A stretch of DNA of 64,000 bases. Origin: Pegea sp. RAD2-039 (lineage: Eukaryota; Chordata; Thaliacea; Salpida; Salpidae). The position numbers were made by a program, and so were the translations under genes. The notes below the pieces were generated by a model that saw nothing but the letters and a program-made list of their open reading frames with translations, was not told the DNA's origin and did no database searches. Shown piece by piece: positions 14,465 to 26,800 of this stretch; the first letter of the stretch is position 1; every line of letters begins with the position of its first letter. The DNA lies in assembly GCA_034620365.1 (NCBI GenBank), contig JAQGEQ010000041.1, forward strand, positions 248,001 through 312,000, written 5' to 3'.

Positions 14465-14731
14465 GAGCTGTTAAACATCAACCAGCTACCTGACTTATAG
14501 ACATTGAGATGAGGATTGTTTTTTAAGAATAAGTTTTCATTTGTTCAATTTGATCGAATTTTAGTTGATTTACTCGATTTTAAAAGTTTCAAATAATCGA
14601 CTGGAGATTAATTTGTTATGATAAAATTTCTAAAAATGAAAGATTTTTATTAAACTTTTTTGTCATTTTTTCAGGTTAAACCTATCTTACATTAAATCTA
14701 TCTTACTAAGAATCTTTATTAATTACTAAAG

Positions 14732-16327
14732 ATGGCTAATAAGGGATTTGCTTATGGTTTAAGCGCTAAAGTTGCAGCAAAAGTAAGTTGAAAGATTTAA
14801 CAAAATTATTAATTCAATAATTAACATAACTCAAAAATATAAGATTCAACATTCTTATATTATCTTTAATTTAGTTTGCTAAATCATCAAATCATGTTTA
14901 CAGATTGAATCAAAACGAGATCCAGCCATGGAAAGAAAAGTTGTCAATTGGATCGAAACTATTATCGACGAAAAGTTTGACGGATCAAAAAGCTATGAGG
15001 AAAATTTAAAAGATGGAGTTATTCTGTGCAAGTAAGTAAGCCCAACAATAAACTTAGATGAAATACTTCGAATTTTAGTCAACTAGTTAAGCAAAATATA
15101 CTTGTATTGATTTGCAAATCATTTAAATTTAGATTGATGAATGCAATTAAGCCAAAAGCCATAAAAGACATCTCAAAAAGCAATATGCCGTTTAAGCAAG
15201 TAAGTCAACAGGATTTTCTTAAATATAACTTTATATGAACAAATGATATTCATAAGTAAGAATTTAATACTTTTAAGTCATTATTTATTTTTACATCACT
15301 CAACAGAGAATTGAAATAGTTTTTTGAAGATTAACTTAAAGACTATTAGTATGTACAGATTTTAACTTGACTAAATCTCTTAATATAATTAACACTAAAT
15401 TATTGACCTGATTTTATAACTTGCCAGGGTAGTTTGCTAGGTTACCTAAATAACTAAAAAAAGTATTACAAATATATTTCCTTATTTAAATAGAAATGAA
15501 AATAGCTTTTAATTAGGTATTCGATTTCTTTCCCGTATTAGTCATTAGATGATGATGCTAAATATAAATACTCGTCTTCTAAGTCATGGTTAATATAACT
15601 AGTAATATTTCTCTTAGTGAAAACTTATTTATTTTATTAACCAAATTTTTGTAAACATGTTTACTTTAAAAGATAAAAAAGAAAACAATCTTTAAGTAAA
15701 AAAAAATTGTTTAACAATTAGGAAATTTGTTACTAATTTACTTTTATAAATTATTAATTAGTTATCTGAATTTTTACAATTTATATATAAAGTAGAAAAA
15801 ATATCAAAACTTCTTCCAGTATTTTAAAAAGAAAACAAAATTAAATTAATTTTCAAACAACGTTAAACTTACTAATCAATTAGTATGAAAAAAATCATTT
15901 ATTCTGCTGTAGATGGAAAATATTCAGAAGTTTTTAACTGCCGCCACTAAATATGGAGTACTTGTCAATGATTTGTTTCAAACAGTCGATTTGTATCAAG
16001 CAACAAATATTCCAGCAGTGACACAGGGCATCACAGCCCTGGGAAGTGTGGTTAGTTAACTAAAAAACTAACCAAGTAACCTTATTTGGATTTATTAATC
16101 TGAAATAATATTTATTTTAGTGTCAAGATAGTCCTGAATGGAATGAATCAAGCCCTCAGTATAAAAACTGGCCAAAGCTTGGTTCTAAGATTTCTAGAGA
16201 AAATAAAAGAGAATTTGATGAGGAAACAATTGCAAAAGGTAAAGAAATTATTGGGATTCAGGCAGGGTCCAACAAAATGGCCAGCCAATCAGGACAGAGT
16301 TTTGGTGGACGGCGTCAAGTCAGTTAA
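14732..16327 (+). CDS. Transgelin/calponin-family actin-binding protein, 5 coding exons, 196 aa
   Basis: Coding exons are 14732-14782, 14904-15031, 15133-15199, 15913-16050 and 16121-16327; they join in phase to 196 aa, close to vertebrate transgelin (about 201). The protein starts MANKGFAYGLSAKVAAK, then has one calponin-homology domain at about residues 24-135 (DGVILCKLMNAIKPKAIK, FQTVDLYQATNIPAVTQGI), and ends with a single calponin-like repeat (IGIQAGSNKMASQSGQSFGG) at about 173-193. This is the exact transgelin layout: one CH domain and one calponin repeat. The family binds and bundles F-actin in smooth-muscle and mesenchymal cells. A 713-nt intron (15200-15912) is the longest in the gene. 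Which transgelin paralogue it is cannot be told here. Confidence 0.93.
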
Positions 16328-17341
16328 TTGAAAAGGAAGTTCTGTAATTTGTTTCAATTTCACTACAGCTGATTGTCAATTGATTTTTTCTCACTAGATA
16401 CTTGCTTGAAAAAGATAATTTCCAATTTTAATTGTATTGATATCAACGTGGTTAAAAACAGATTGGTTTTTCATTAAACATCATAAAAATTTTTACGTAA
16501 AAAGATTATGTGAAAAATTGATAAGAAATCAAATGCGAATTATTCGTTTGTACTTCTACTGTTAATATAAATTGCAAATATAAAGCAAGAAGGGAAAAAA
16601 AGCAAAATAAATAGAATAATTGATGTTTCAGAAAATAGATTTGAAAATTAGTAAAGTTTAAAAAGTTATCAAAAGATAAATTGATAAGATTTTAATAGAA
16701 ATAGGTAAAATATATTGAAAAATTTTCATGTTGGTACTATAAGAGATAATTAAGCACCAAAATTGACTGATTGCAATTTCTAAAGATCTGTTAGAAATAA
16801 TTTGATACAAATTCAATTAACGAAGTCGAAATTACTTCCAAATTTCATCTTTTTGATAAAGAAATTAATTGGAGCAGAAAAATTGTCGAAATACCTGAAA
16901 AAAAGTTTGTGAGAAATAAGTAATATTTAACAAATATTTATTTGAAATTATTTTTATCTTTTTAATAAATTTTTTAAAACTAAAAACACAACTAGCAAAA
17001 GTGATATTATCACAAATTCAATTCATTCATAAAATCACTTTTTTTATTTACATAAATTTATTCAAATAATAAAAACTATTTTTAAATTTTAACTTTGTTT
17101 ATTTAACAAACCGAATTTAAATGATTTTAAAATTAATTCAATCTTCAACACAAACAACATTACTAAATTCACGAATAATTTCTTGAACGTCAGAAAATTT
17201 GATGAGCAAAAAATTAGTAGAAAATATTTTAGTTCAATAATTTTGTAAATAAATTTTTACGAAAATATTTGATTTAAAACAAGATAATTGCTGAAGAAAA
17301 CCTCTAAAATAAGAAATCGGAAAGAGTACTTGCTGAAAACG
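16328..17341. other. Convergent 3' regions of transgelin (+) and cytohesin (-)
   Basis: About 1 kb between two converging genes, presumably both 3'UTRs. It is AT-rich with no open frame of interest and no structured element that I can see. Confidence 0.6.
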
Positions 17342-20300
17342 TCATTCCAATTCATATAATCCAACTTGATTAGATTTAAAAGAACTTTTCTTTGCAACGA
17401 TTTGTTCATAATATGAATCTGCCCTCATCGCATTTCTGATAAAAAAAAGTTAAAAATTACAAGAAAAATTGTAAAAGTAAATAACCTGATTGCTTGAAGC
17501 CATTGTGTTTTTTCTTGAAGTGTTGATGACGACATGACATATCTTGAATGACGACCTTCAATTACGAAGTTAATTACTAAGTACTTCAAATGTGAAAGTC
17601 TTTAATACCTTCATGCATTTTGCCACCAGCAGTTTTAGCTGCCTTTATAGTTTGTCCGCAATCAGAAAGATAAATTTCAAAACAGTTCTACAAATGGACA
17701 ACAGATGAATTGATGTAAAATTGATTTTTACAAATTTTATTTTAAGAAGTTACTCTTAAAAAAGTTGCTCTTTGTTTAATCACCATTTTTTTAGGGTCGG
17801 TTGTTTCCCTAATCTTCAGATTCTGAAGAGGAATTATTCCTTTTGGTTCCTTATCCTAAAAACACTCAATAAATAATTAACAAATGTTTAAAGATATTTT
17901 TGAGAAATATATTAGTTCTACATCAAGTTGAACACATGAAACTAATGATCTAAACTATTTATTTGTTTATTTAAACAAACAAGTAATTACTATTATCAAG
18001 TTACAAACACACAAATTCTACAAAGTAATTTAAATATGATTAAATCAAATAGAAACATACTGATGGATATTCAAAGTAGTACAAACAACCGCCTGATAGA
18101 ACAAACCACCTTTTCTTCCAACTTTTATATCTTCCTCCTAAACATTTTACAAATATTTGTTCTTATATATTCTCATAATGATATTTTATCTATTTATATA
18201 ATCATTATTTAAATGATGTTTTAGTACATTTTTAACATATTTTTACTCAAAATAATGAGTAAAAAAACAAGAAACTAGTCAAACTGGTGGTTTAAAAACA
18301 TCTCAGGATTTGTAAGTGCTTTCGACCACCAAGTGTTTAAGTATAGACTCGGTTTATTTGCTAAGGAGGTTTTACTCATAAGATGCTTCATCAACTGGCT
18401 TTCTAAAGCTTTTGATTTTTAAGCGATATTCAAATAAGCTTTGTTGGTTGCAACAAAATTCAACTTCAATTTTTATCGTTGATTTAAAATAGTAACAACA
18501 AAATATTAATAATAGGGTCCTGCTGTGGCCGAGAGCGATCATTAGACTATTGTACCTTGCTTTAAAAGCCATCCTTGTAATTCAGGATTAAAAAACAGAT
18601 TATCAACGGTGTCTTCGGCAGGTATTTTAAAAGGCTCTTGTTTGATCCTTTCAAATATTTCCTAATAAAATTTAAAAAAAGATATAAAACTTTGCTTCAG
18701 ATGTAAAAAAAAGCTAAAAAGTAATTTATTATAATAATAAAACAAAAGTGATTAATCAAATGTTGGCGCCATCTTACTCGTAAGCCATTTTCGCCAATCT
18801 CCGATAATTCTTTAACATCTTTATTCATTGAAATGAATTGTTCAGGTGATGGTTTTTCTTTGACACTAGGGTTGTGTAGACTTGTGTTCATCATTACAAT
18901 TGAAAACGAAAGAATGTAACATGTATCTAAAAGATTTGAGATTCATAAACACATCAGTAGATATCTAAACAAACCTTTATTTTTGAAAATTGTTGGGTTG
19001 CATTCACAATATCTACAAGCAAAACATTCCATCATTCGATCGATTTTTTGAGCCTCACCAGGAAGCCGAAATTTAATGAGGAATTCTCTATCATCAAATA
19101 TTTCAAAACAATTTTATTAAATTTTCAGGATGTATGTTTTGTATTTTTTTTTATTCTGATCACCAGTATTGTGGTGCTTGTAAATATTTTCATTAAATAC
19201 AGAAAATTTGTTGAAAAAAAGATTGGATTTCTACAAATCTATGAAATAACTTCAAATAAAAATAATCGTTTCGCAAATTTACAAAATCTGAAATTGTGTC
19301 GATTATAAAAACTGTCTCTAAACTAAACATAAGATTAAATATAAAAGTAAATTGTTAGGTTGAGTTATCTTACCTAATTGAGATGTCAACGCTTTTATCT
19401 TTGAAGTCATAAAGTCGACCAAATTCTCGTAAAACTGATTTGGGAAAATCTTTTCTAAAAATAAATCCTAAAATTAATCTGACAATCTAAAAGCATCTTC
19501 TTTCTATTTGTGAATTTAGATTTATTTTTATCATCGAAATTGAAATACTTTTTATTAGTAGGTATATTACTTAAATAATTCTTTCTTAATTATAACTACA
19601 AAACACTTACCCATCACCTAAGTATACTCCCATACTTGTTTTATTTAATGATTTGGTTTCAAAAAGAAATTGAGCAATTGATTTTGGTTCTTTTTGTAGT
19701 TTTCCGATAGTTATTAGATATTCTATTCCCTAAACAAAACAACATTTTGAAATATATTTATGAATTATGACAAATAAACCAAGAAAATTAGTTTGTCATT
19801 TTGTAAAAAAAATTTTTTTAATTTTCCAAATTTTTATGTAATTAACTTACAACTGCTGGATGTCTGTTGAATTTCTTAATTCCAATTTTTAGTTTGTCTT
19901 TATTCCTTGAATAAAAATATTTTGATTATAAATTTTCGTGAGAATCAAGTAATAAAATTAAATGATTTTATTTATTGACTAGTTAAGTCAATAAAATTTA
20001 ATTTAAAATATTTTAAAACAAAATAAAGTTATTTTGGAACAAGTAACTTTTAAAACAACAAATTTTTGATATTTACTGAAAATAAAATTTTCTTCAAACT
20101 CTTTTGACATTTAAAATGTAAAATAAAATTAGCAACTTAATGATCTAACAAAAATAATTTTATAAACCTTTCTATCGTTCTTTCGCGTTCCATTTTTAGA
20201 ATAGTTTCATTAGCCTGATCCAATTCATGTTTTATTCTCTACAAAGTACAATAACATCTGAAACTAGTAACTTAAAAACCCTCTTAAAGTAACAAATTAG

Positions 20301-21229
20301 ATATTTTAGATAACCATTTGCTTATCCATAAGTTTCAACTGCTTACTAAGTAATTAAAAAACAAATTTACTTTAACTCGTCCACATGGGAGAACTTATTG
20401 AAAGATAATAAAACTTGATAATAATTTATGTTTAATTTAATAGAAATGAGAAGTTCAAAGTCTAATTAAGATTATTATGAGCTCATTTAATTGACAACAA
20501 AAAATACTTGTTTAAAATTTAAAATATATCACTTTTATAAAACAAAAGTTGAAAAAGACTAAATTAGTACCAATCAATTATACTAGAGCATTACCAGATT
20601 ACAACATTGTAATAATGCTGATAAATAAAATGATTAGTAACTACTATAAATCAAATAGCTAGTAATAAATTAATTATTATGATTATCACCAATTACTAAT
20701 CAATATCAGTTAGTAAAAAACCAACTATACAGCTCAATTATAAAGTCATATTTTGTTCATCTGCAGATCAAAAGTTTAATTGACTAATTTCATCAAAAAA
20801 ATTTTACTAAATATCACCTCATAATTTTTTACTTGCTATTATCATGTAATCAATATAAACTTCTTTATTATACTATTTTATCATAAGAAGCAAAAAATAA
20901 TCTTTAAAATACCTTCATATCTTTCAACACATTTAGTTTCTTTTGAATGAGTTCAGTAAGAATTTTTGTATCATCAGCATTAAGAGATGATTCTATAAAA
21001 ATTTGAAAAGGATTTAATTATAACATATGAATAATCTTATAAGTATTAGCTTTTATAAATAAGAAAGAAATGAAAATGATATCTTTAAATGTTAGAAAAA
21101 TATTATATCAAAAATAAAAAAGTTTTAATTTTAAACAATAATTTATAAAAAATAAATTTGAAAATCAAATTAAATAACTTGAAAATATCTTATTTGCTTG
21201 CCTAAACTAAACTTTCTTGGATTTTCCAT
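17342..21229 (-). CDS. CYTH: Cytohesin (Arf guanine-nucleotide exchange factor), 14 coding exons, 407 aa
   Basis: Fourteen exons join in phase to 407 aa: 21202-21229, 20913-20992, 20168-20238, 19851-19905, 19611-19729, 19374-19454, 18975-19087, 18778-18926, 18556-18661, 18061-18137, 17754-17855, 17609-17687, 17486-17555, 17342-17435. Order: short N-terminal coiled coil (about residues 10-60), Sec7 domain (about 65-250) and PH domain (about 260-385), ending in a basic/polar tail. Sec7 carries [14 protein letters not shown] with the catalytic Glu at residue 156 (same number as in ARNO) and MMNTSLHNP. The PH domain has [18 protein letters not shown], the diglycine form associated with selective PI(3,4,5)P3 binding. 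Cytohesins activate Arf1/Arf6 at the plasma membrane. The first intron has a GC donor (G|GCAAGC). The single gene probably represents all vertebrate CYTH1-4. Confidence 0.95.
18517..18556 (+). repeat. Possible degenerate tRNA-derived SINE head inside a cytohesin intron
   Basis: The segment reads GTCCTGCTGTGGCCGAGAGC and on, resembling the tRNA-like head of the SINE at 29221-29396 (GTCCTGCTTGGTGGCGAAGC on its own strand). The G-T-G-G-C-C-G-A-G run looks like an A box of a Leu/Ser-type tRNA. No B box follows because the cytohesin exon begins at once. It may be a 5' fragment or coincidence. Confidence 0.25.
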
Positions 21230-22640
21230 TTGAAGAAGATTTATCTAATTATAAATCAGCAAACTTTAGAAAAAACGATTAACCTATAAAAGAGAAATGT
21301 TTTAAAATATTTAGAATATTTAAAACAATACCAGCCACATATTAAATAATAAACATTATACAATTAACGAAAAAATCTTAAGTAATTATTCGTATATAAA
21401 AGTTAAATATTTAGAAAGAATTTCAAACAATGAACCAATTGCTTCTATATTTATTACTTATTAACACAAAATTTCAAAATAAATTGACATGTTTCAACTA
21501 ACCATTGATAAATCAAAATTACCTAACAAAATAAAAGCAGAAAATATTTCAAAATGATAAGCTTCGATATATTAGATTTAAACTACAAAAAAGAAGGTAT
21601 GAAAAAAAAGAAATACTTGAATCAGACATTATTGATTCTTACAAGATTTATAAAGTTGAAATAATCATGCTAGAAGAAATTTCTACAAAATCTAGAAATA
21701 GTGTGATAGATGACAACAAAAAACAATTTAACTTTGAATAAATATACTTATTATACAATAAATGTATCAACAAATTGTATGATTACTTTAATATATTTGT
21801 GTTTAATATAAGTTTGTAAATATTTGTACCACAAACATATTATTACTTTTGACCAAGAAATATTTTTACAGTAACAAGTAGTTAACATTAAAAATAATTT
21901 TATCATGAATATAGAAATTGAATATTTATAATTATATGTTTAACTGACATAAACTTACTTGTATAAAAACTATTTATAGATTAAGAGATTATAAAAATCT
22001 AATTGAGTTTTACAAGTTATGATATAGATTATAATTTTAACAAAATTTCTAAAATAATCAAAACAATTTCATTAAAAGATTAAAAAAGTTTTTTTTTCAG
22101 AATAACAATCTAAAAAATAATTAGTAAAAAATTTGATATTAAGAAATAAATTTAGGCTTACTTCAGCTAAGCTATTAAGTTAGAATAAAGTGAATTACAC
22201 ATTAAAAAATAATTCAAACATAAAAGAGAAAGGAATAAAACCTGACCTCAACCAAGGAATGCCAATACCGACTGATTAAGCACAATTTTGAAGTTTATAA
22301 CTTTTAAAGTTTATTATTTTAAAATTTTTTTAGAAGGGACTTACCCAATTTAGAAAACGTTTGTCAACATTTGTCGTCAACTCTTACTAAGTTTTGAAAT
22401 ATTTTATAAGGCATTGTATCATCCATTTAGTTTTATTTCAAACAATACAATCAAAAAAAATTGAAATCAAATTGGTTTCAAATAAATAAAGATTTTATTA
22501 AGAGCCTTGCTTCTGAATATCAAGTGTACCAGCCAAATTATCATTATGCACAGTTGTTAATAAACTCATAATTAAAATTACAGCAAATTGAAGAAAATAA
22601 ATTGTTGTATTTATAAATTTGTTATTATTTTTGACTGCTT
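21230..22640. other. Intergenic spacer upstream of cytohesin
   Basis: Extremely AT-rich DNA that should hold the cytohesin promoter and any leader exon. I see no TATA box, coding exon or structured element that stands out from background. Confidence 0.5.
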
Positions 22641-22869
22641 CGGTCGAGGACACCCATGAATGTATGTGTCAGGGCAGAAGTCATGGACGTCCAATTGTTA
22701 CTCATGCAGGATTCCATCTTTCACGCCAACAAAGCTGTGCAGCAGAACAGTCGGACTGATTCAGCTACGCCAGCAGGGCATGTCCCAAATTCTGCTGCAT
22801 GGCCAACAACTGAATCTCCGTAACTTCTGCCCTGACACATGTATACATGGCAATAGATAAGCATGACCG
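22641..22869. mobile_element. GC-rich foldback element (MITE-like or hairpin-RNA locus)
   Basis: An island of near 50% GC in a background near 25-30%. It carries a perfect 18-nt inverted repeat, ATGTGTCAGGGCAGAAGT at 22664-22681 with its complement at 22823-22840. The arms extend imperfectly outward (CCATGAATGTATG / CCATGTATACATG) and to CGGTC at both ends (22641-22645 and 22865-22869). A second, inner imperfect inverted repeat (GCAGCAGAA near 22738 and TTCTGCTGC near 22790) lies in the loop. The whole could fold as a hairpin of about 230 nt. No transposase is present, so if mobile it is non-autonomous. Flanking target-site duplications are not clear. Confidence 0.6.
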
Positions 22870-23815
22870 TTTGCGGCCAAAGCGGGCTGAAAAGGGAAAA
22901 GGAAAATTTTCGGATCATACTATTATAAGGTGTTATTATCAAGTTCACTAAGTAGTTGGCAGATGATACAAGTATTCTGAATTTTAATTCTGCACTTTGT
23001 TACTTGAGCGTATTAAATTTGATTTTTCAAAACATTTTACAAGCCATGTTTATTTATTAGTCGAAAATAGTGAAAGGTTATCTCTGGGCAAATCGGCAAA
23101 GAGTTTGTAGATGATAAAATTGCTTATGTGGAAACATATCAAATTTATGAATCTTTAAAATCATTTAAAGTCTTGTGATAAAAGCAACCTGGTATATCAC
23201 TAGATTTTTATTCAACAGTGAACAATGCATCTAACTTGAAACTAAACAGTTTTGTTTATCTAAGAACTAAAATCAAATAAATCTTTGTTTGTTGAATAAT
23301 TATCTTTTATTACTTTTTTCAATTTACAACTTTTATTATCAAGGGTTTCATAAAGTTCAAAATCATTTTGTTGAATTTCAAGACGATTAAAAAGACTTAT
23401 TGGATTTAAAAATATTTTTCACGAATTAGAAAGTGTTTAAAAAGATAATTAAGAAGAAAATTAGGAAGATGCAAACTCAGAAGTCTCCACCTTATTTGAA
23501 ATCACACTAAATTTGTTTCAATATTTTTGTAAACTATTTTTTGATATAAAATGATATTAGTTAATTATTAAATTTGTTTATAGAAATGTTTAATCGTTGT
23601 TTAAACAAAATCATTATAAATTATGTTAAACACAAATCAGTTTTGTAGGTTATTGTTGATTTTTTGTTTAAGAAGTAATTAATAAAAAAGTTTTATGAAT
23701 TAATCTTTGTATCAATTAGAAGAAGATTTACTATGAAGTTCGAGTAGTAGTAATAATAAGTTATATTTTTTTATAGTTTTAGTTCGACTATTCTCAAGCA
23801 GGTTTTTTTGTAAAA
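22870..23815. other. Intergenic spacer upstream of the GH31 gene
   Basis: About 0.9 kb of AT-rich DNA between the foldback element and the GH31 start. No gene, TATA box or repeat of note is visible. A leader intron acceptor just before 23816 is possible but unproven. Confidence 0.5.
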
Positions 23816-26800
23816 ATGAAAATATCAATTTTGACATTCTTGTTGTTTGTCAGCTTATCAAAAGCAAATTTCTATTTAAAATCATCTCTAGGAAATTTAG
23901 GTGATTAAAAAGATTACAAACTTTAGTTATTGATTTTAGAACATGAGAAACCAATAATATTTTATCAATTTTTGCAAAACTCTAGCCTCCATAATTAACT
24001 AGTTCAAACATAATCTAGTGCAAAAATTATAAACGATAAAGTTTTACAGAAATTATCCTAAATGGAAGAACGATACTGAAACACAGCGAAAGACATCCTT
24101 CAGTATTTGTTGGTTATGGACTATCAGAGTAATCTTATTTTTTTTCACATACTATTGATATAAACCAATTTTTTTACTTGCGTAGTTATGTTTAAAATGT
24201 TACTAGACTGTTATCGATTTTAAATAATTTACGAAAAGTCTCTTTTAATATCAGCAGATAAATAAAACTATTATATAGTTCTTTAGCTATTCTCATAAAT
24301 AACTAATATTAATTGTTTATTCTATGAGTAAAGTTACAAACTTATTATAATGAACATTTATTAAACAGCTATCAGCTATTTCGCGCGCGATATGATGTAA
24401 AGCAAAAACTCAAAACACGAGTTCCTTTAACCCGCTATCAAATAAACGAATCTTCATCAGAAGAACAATTACGTAAAAAAACAGAAGAGGCATTTAGATC
24501 ATTTACTATCAGCTTCAAGTCTTTTGACGAATCAGAACAAGTAATTTTCTCCACTTACAGCAATTCAATGCATTGACTTTCTTTGAAAACTTTTAAGGTT
24601 GATTTAGAATTTGGAGTGTGTGATTCTAACTTATGTGATTCTCAGCGTCAAAATATTGATGATATTCATTTTATTAAAATCAAAAGTTCAAAAATAGAGA
24701 CAAATAATCGTTTTTGGATTCGTTTGTTTGCTGAAAAAGATGAACATATTTATGGAGGCAAGTTGATTCATTTGCATAAGTTATGAAGATTATACTATCC
24801 AAGTTTACCTTTTGATAGTTTTTTTTTCATTTTGTTGTTTATCATCTCAATAAAATTCATCAAGTTGATAGAATAAAAGACCTCTGGATATAATCTTCAA
24901 ATATTTATTTCTTAGCAAATAAAACATCTCAAAGTCTTCGTGACATCTTTCATACTTATCACAAAAACTTCGTAGACAAATCTCGCTTATAAATAAACCT
25001 CAAATAGTTTAACTGATTGCAGGCGGGGAACAGTTTAGTTACTTCTCATTAAGGGGGCGCGCTTATCCAATGTGGGGTAGAGAGCAAGGAGTCGGTCGAA
25101 ACCGTAGCACCTTAATCACAAAGCTTGCAGGTACTCAATAAATCACAAATATTTAAACTAAAAATGCTTTTAATTTAAAATACGATTGTAGATTATACTG
25201 CTGGTGCTGGTGGAGACTATTATACAACTTACTGGCCACAATCTACATTTGTATCTGACCGTTTGATCTATACTCATATGGATTACATGTATTACAGTGT
25301 CCTCAACTTTAGGCTAGTTTTTAAATTAATAATTTCAGTTCCATATGTTAAAGTACTTTTTCAGTTCTGACAAATATACGGAGTTAGAACTTTGGGAAGA
25401 TTTCACCTCAGCAACCATCTATATGGAAACGGCTTCGACATGGACTAATCTGTTATACAAGATGACATCATACCTCGGGCGACAGCCTCTTCCTCCTAAG
25501 TGGTTATATAATGGAGCTATAGTTGGTTTACAAGGAGGAACAGAAAAGGTTTTTAGACAATTGAATTTATTTGTAACTTTAATTCAATGATGAAATACTC
25601 GGATAAAAAACTTCTAGTAGAAAATTAATGATGATTAAAATTTATCTTTTAAAGTTTCAATGATTGAGCTGTAAGACCCTCAAAGTCTTTTTAGTGTCAA
25701 AATTATTAAATTATCTGAAAATATCTTAAAAGTTAAGAAAAATTCAGGTGATGGAAAAATATAACGAGCTGAAGTCTAACGGAGTCAAAATCAGTGCGAT
25801 TTGGATTCAAGATTGGTCGGGTAACTTCTTTACAGATTTGGGTTCTAGAGTTTACTGGAATTGGAAATGGAACGAAGAGCTTTATCCAGGATTAGACAAA
25901 CTAGTTGAAGTCAGTTTTTAAACATGATTTGCTTATTTAGATTTCCAAAATCTTAAACTGTTTGATTAATAAGATCTTTAAAAAAATTTCTTAAAATCTT
26001 TATAGAAACTGAGTTGTGAAGAAAACGTCAAATTTTTATCATATATTAATCCGCATGTGCTGAAAGATAGTGAAATGTTTCTCGAAGCAGCAGAGAAGGG
26101 ATTTCTGATTAAAGAGAAGAAAACAGGTTTTCGGAAGACTTCTAATAAATTAATAGAAAATAAATAATTAAACTTTATAGATAAACCACTTTTGATTGAT
26201 TTTGAAATGTTATGTGGAACTGTTGATCTTACAAATCCTCAAGCCTATGAGTGGTACAAGCAAGTCTTAAAAGTGAATTGAACAATTAACTTCTTTGTAA
26301 TATTATCTATTTTCACCCCCAACTATGGACAAATAGTGCCACTACTTTGTGGACACTTTTAAAAAAGCAAAGGCTAAAGGAGTAAAGCCAGAAAAAAGTT
26401 TACAGTCTGTTGCGTTTGATGTCACTGTCCTAGGTCACTGGGTTGTGTCACTGAACCTGCTCATCACTATAATCTAATCCCTTGCTCAAATACGAAGAAA
26501 GTAGTCGGCTTCTTTTCATCAGAAATGACTTTTGATAGAGTATGCTGGAAATAGGATTTGGTGGATGGATGGCGGACTTTGGAGGAGAATATCTACCTGT
26601 TGATGAAGCGAGTTACTATAGCAACGAGCCACCAGAAATGCTTCACAACAAATTTTCGGAGCTTTGGGCGAAATTGAATCATGAAGCTTTACAAGAAGCA
26701 GGAAAACTGGAAGATACGTTTCTCTTCTTCAGATCAGGTATTTGGCTTTCTATATTTGGAAATCAGTTTACATTTTCAAGTATTTAGGTTTTGGACGAAC

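Noticed and set aside
22660-22948. ORFs of 66-75 codons on both strands in the foldback element
   Set aside because: They arise from the GC-rich inverted repeat, show no domain, and are bounded by the hairpin arms.
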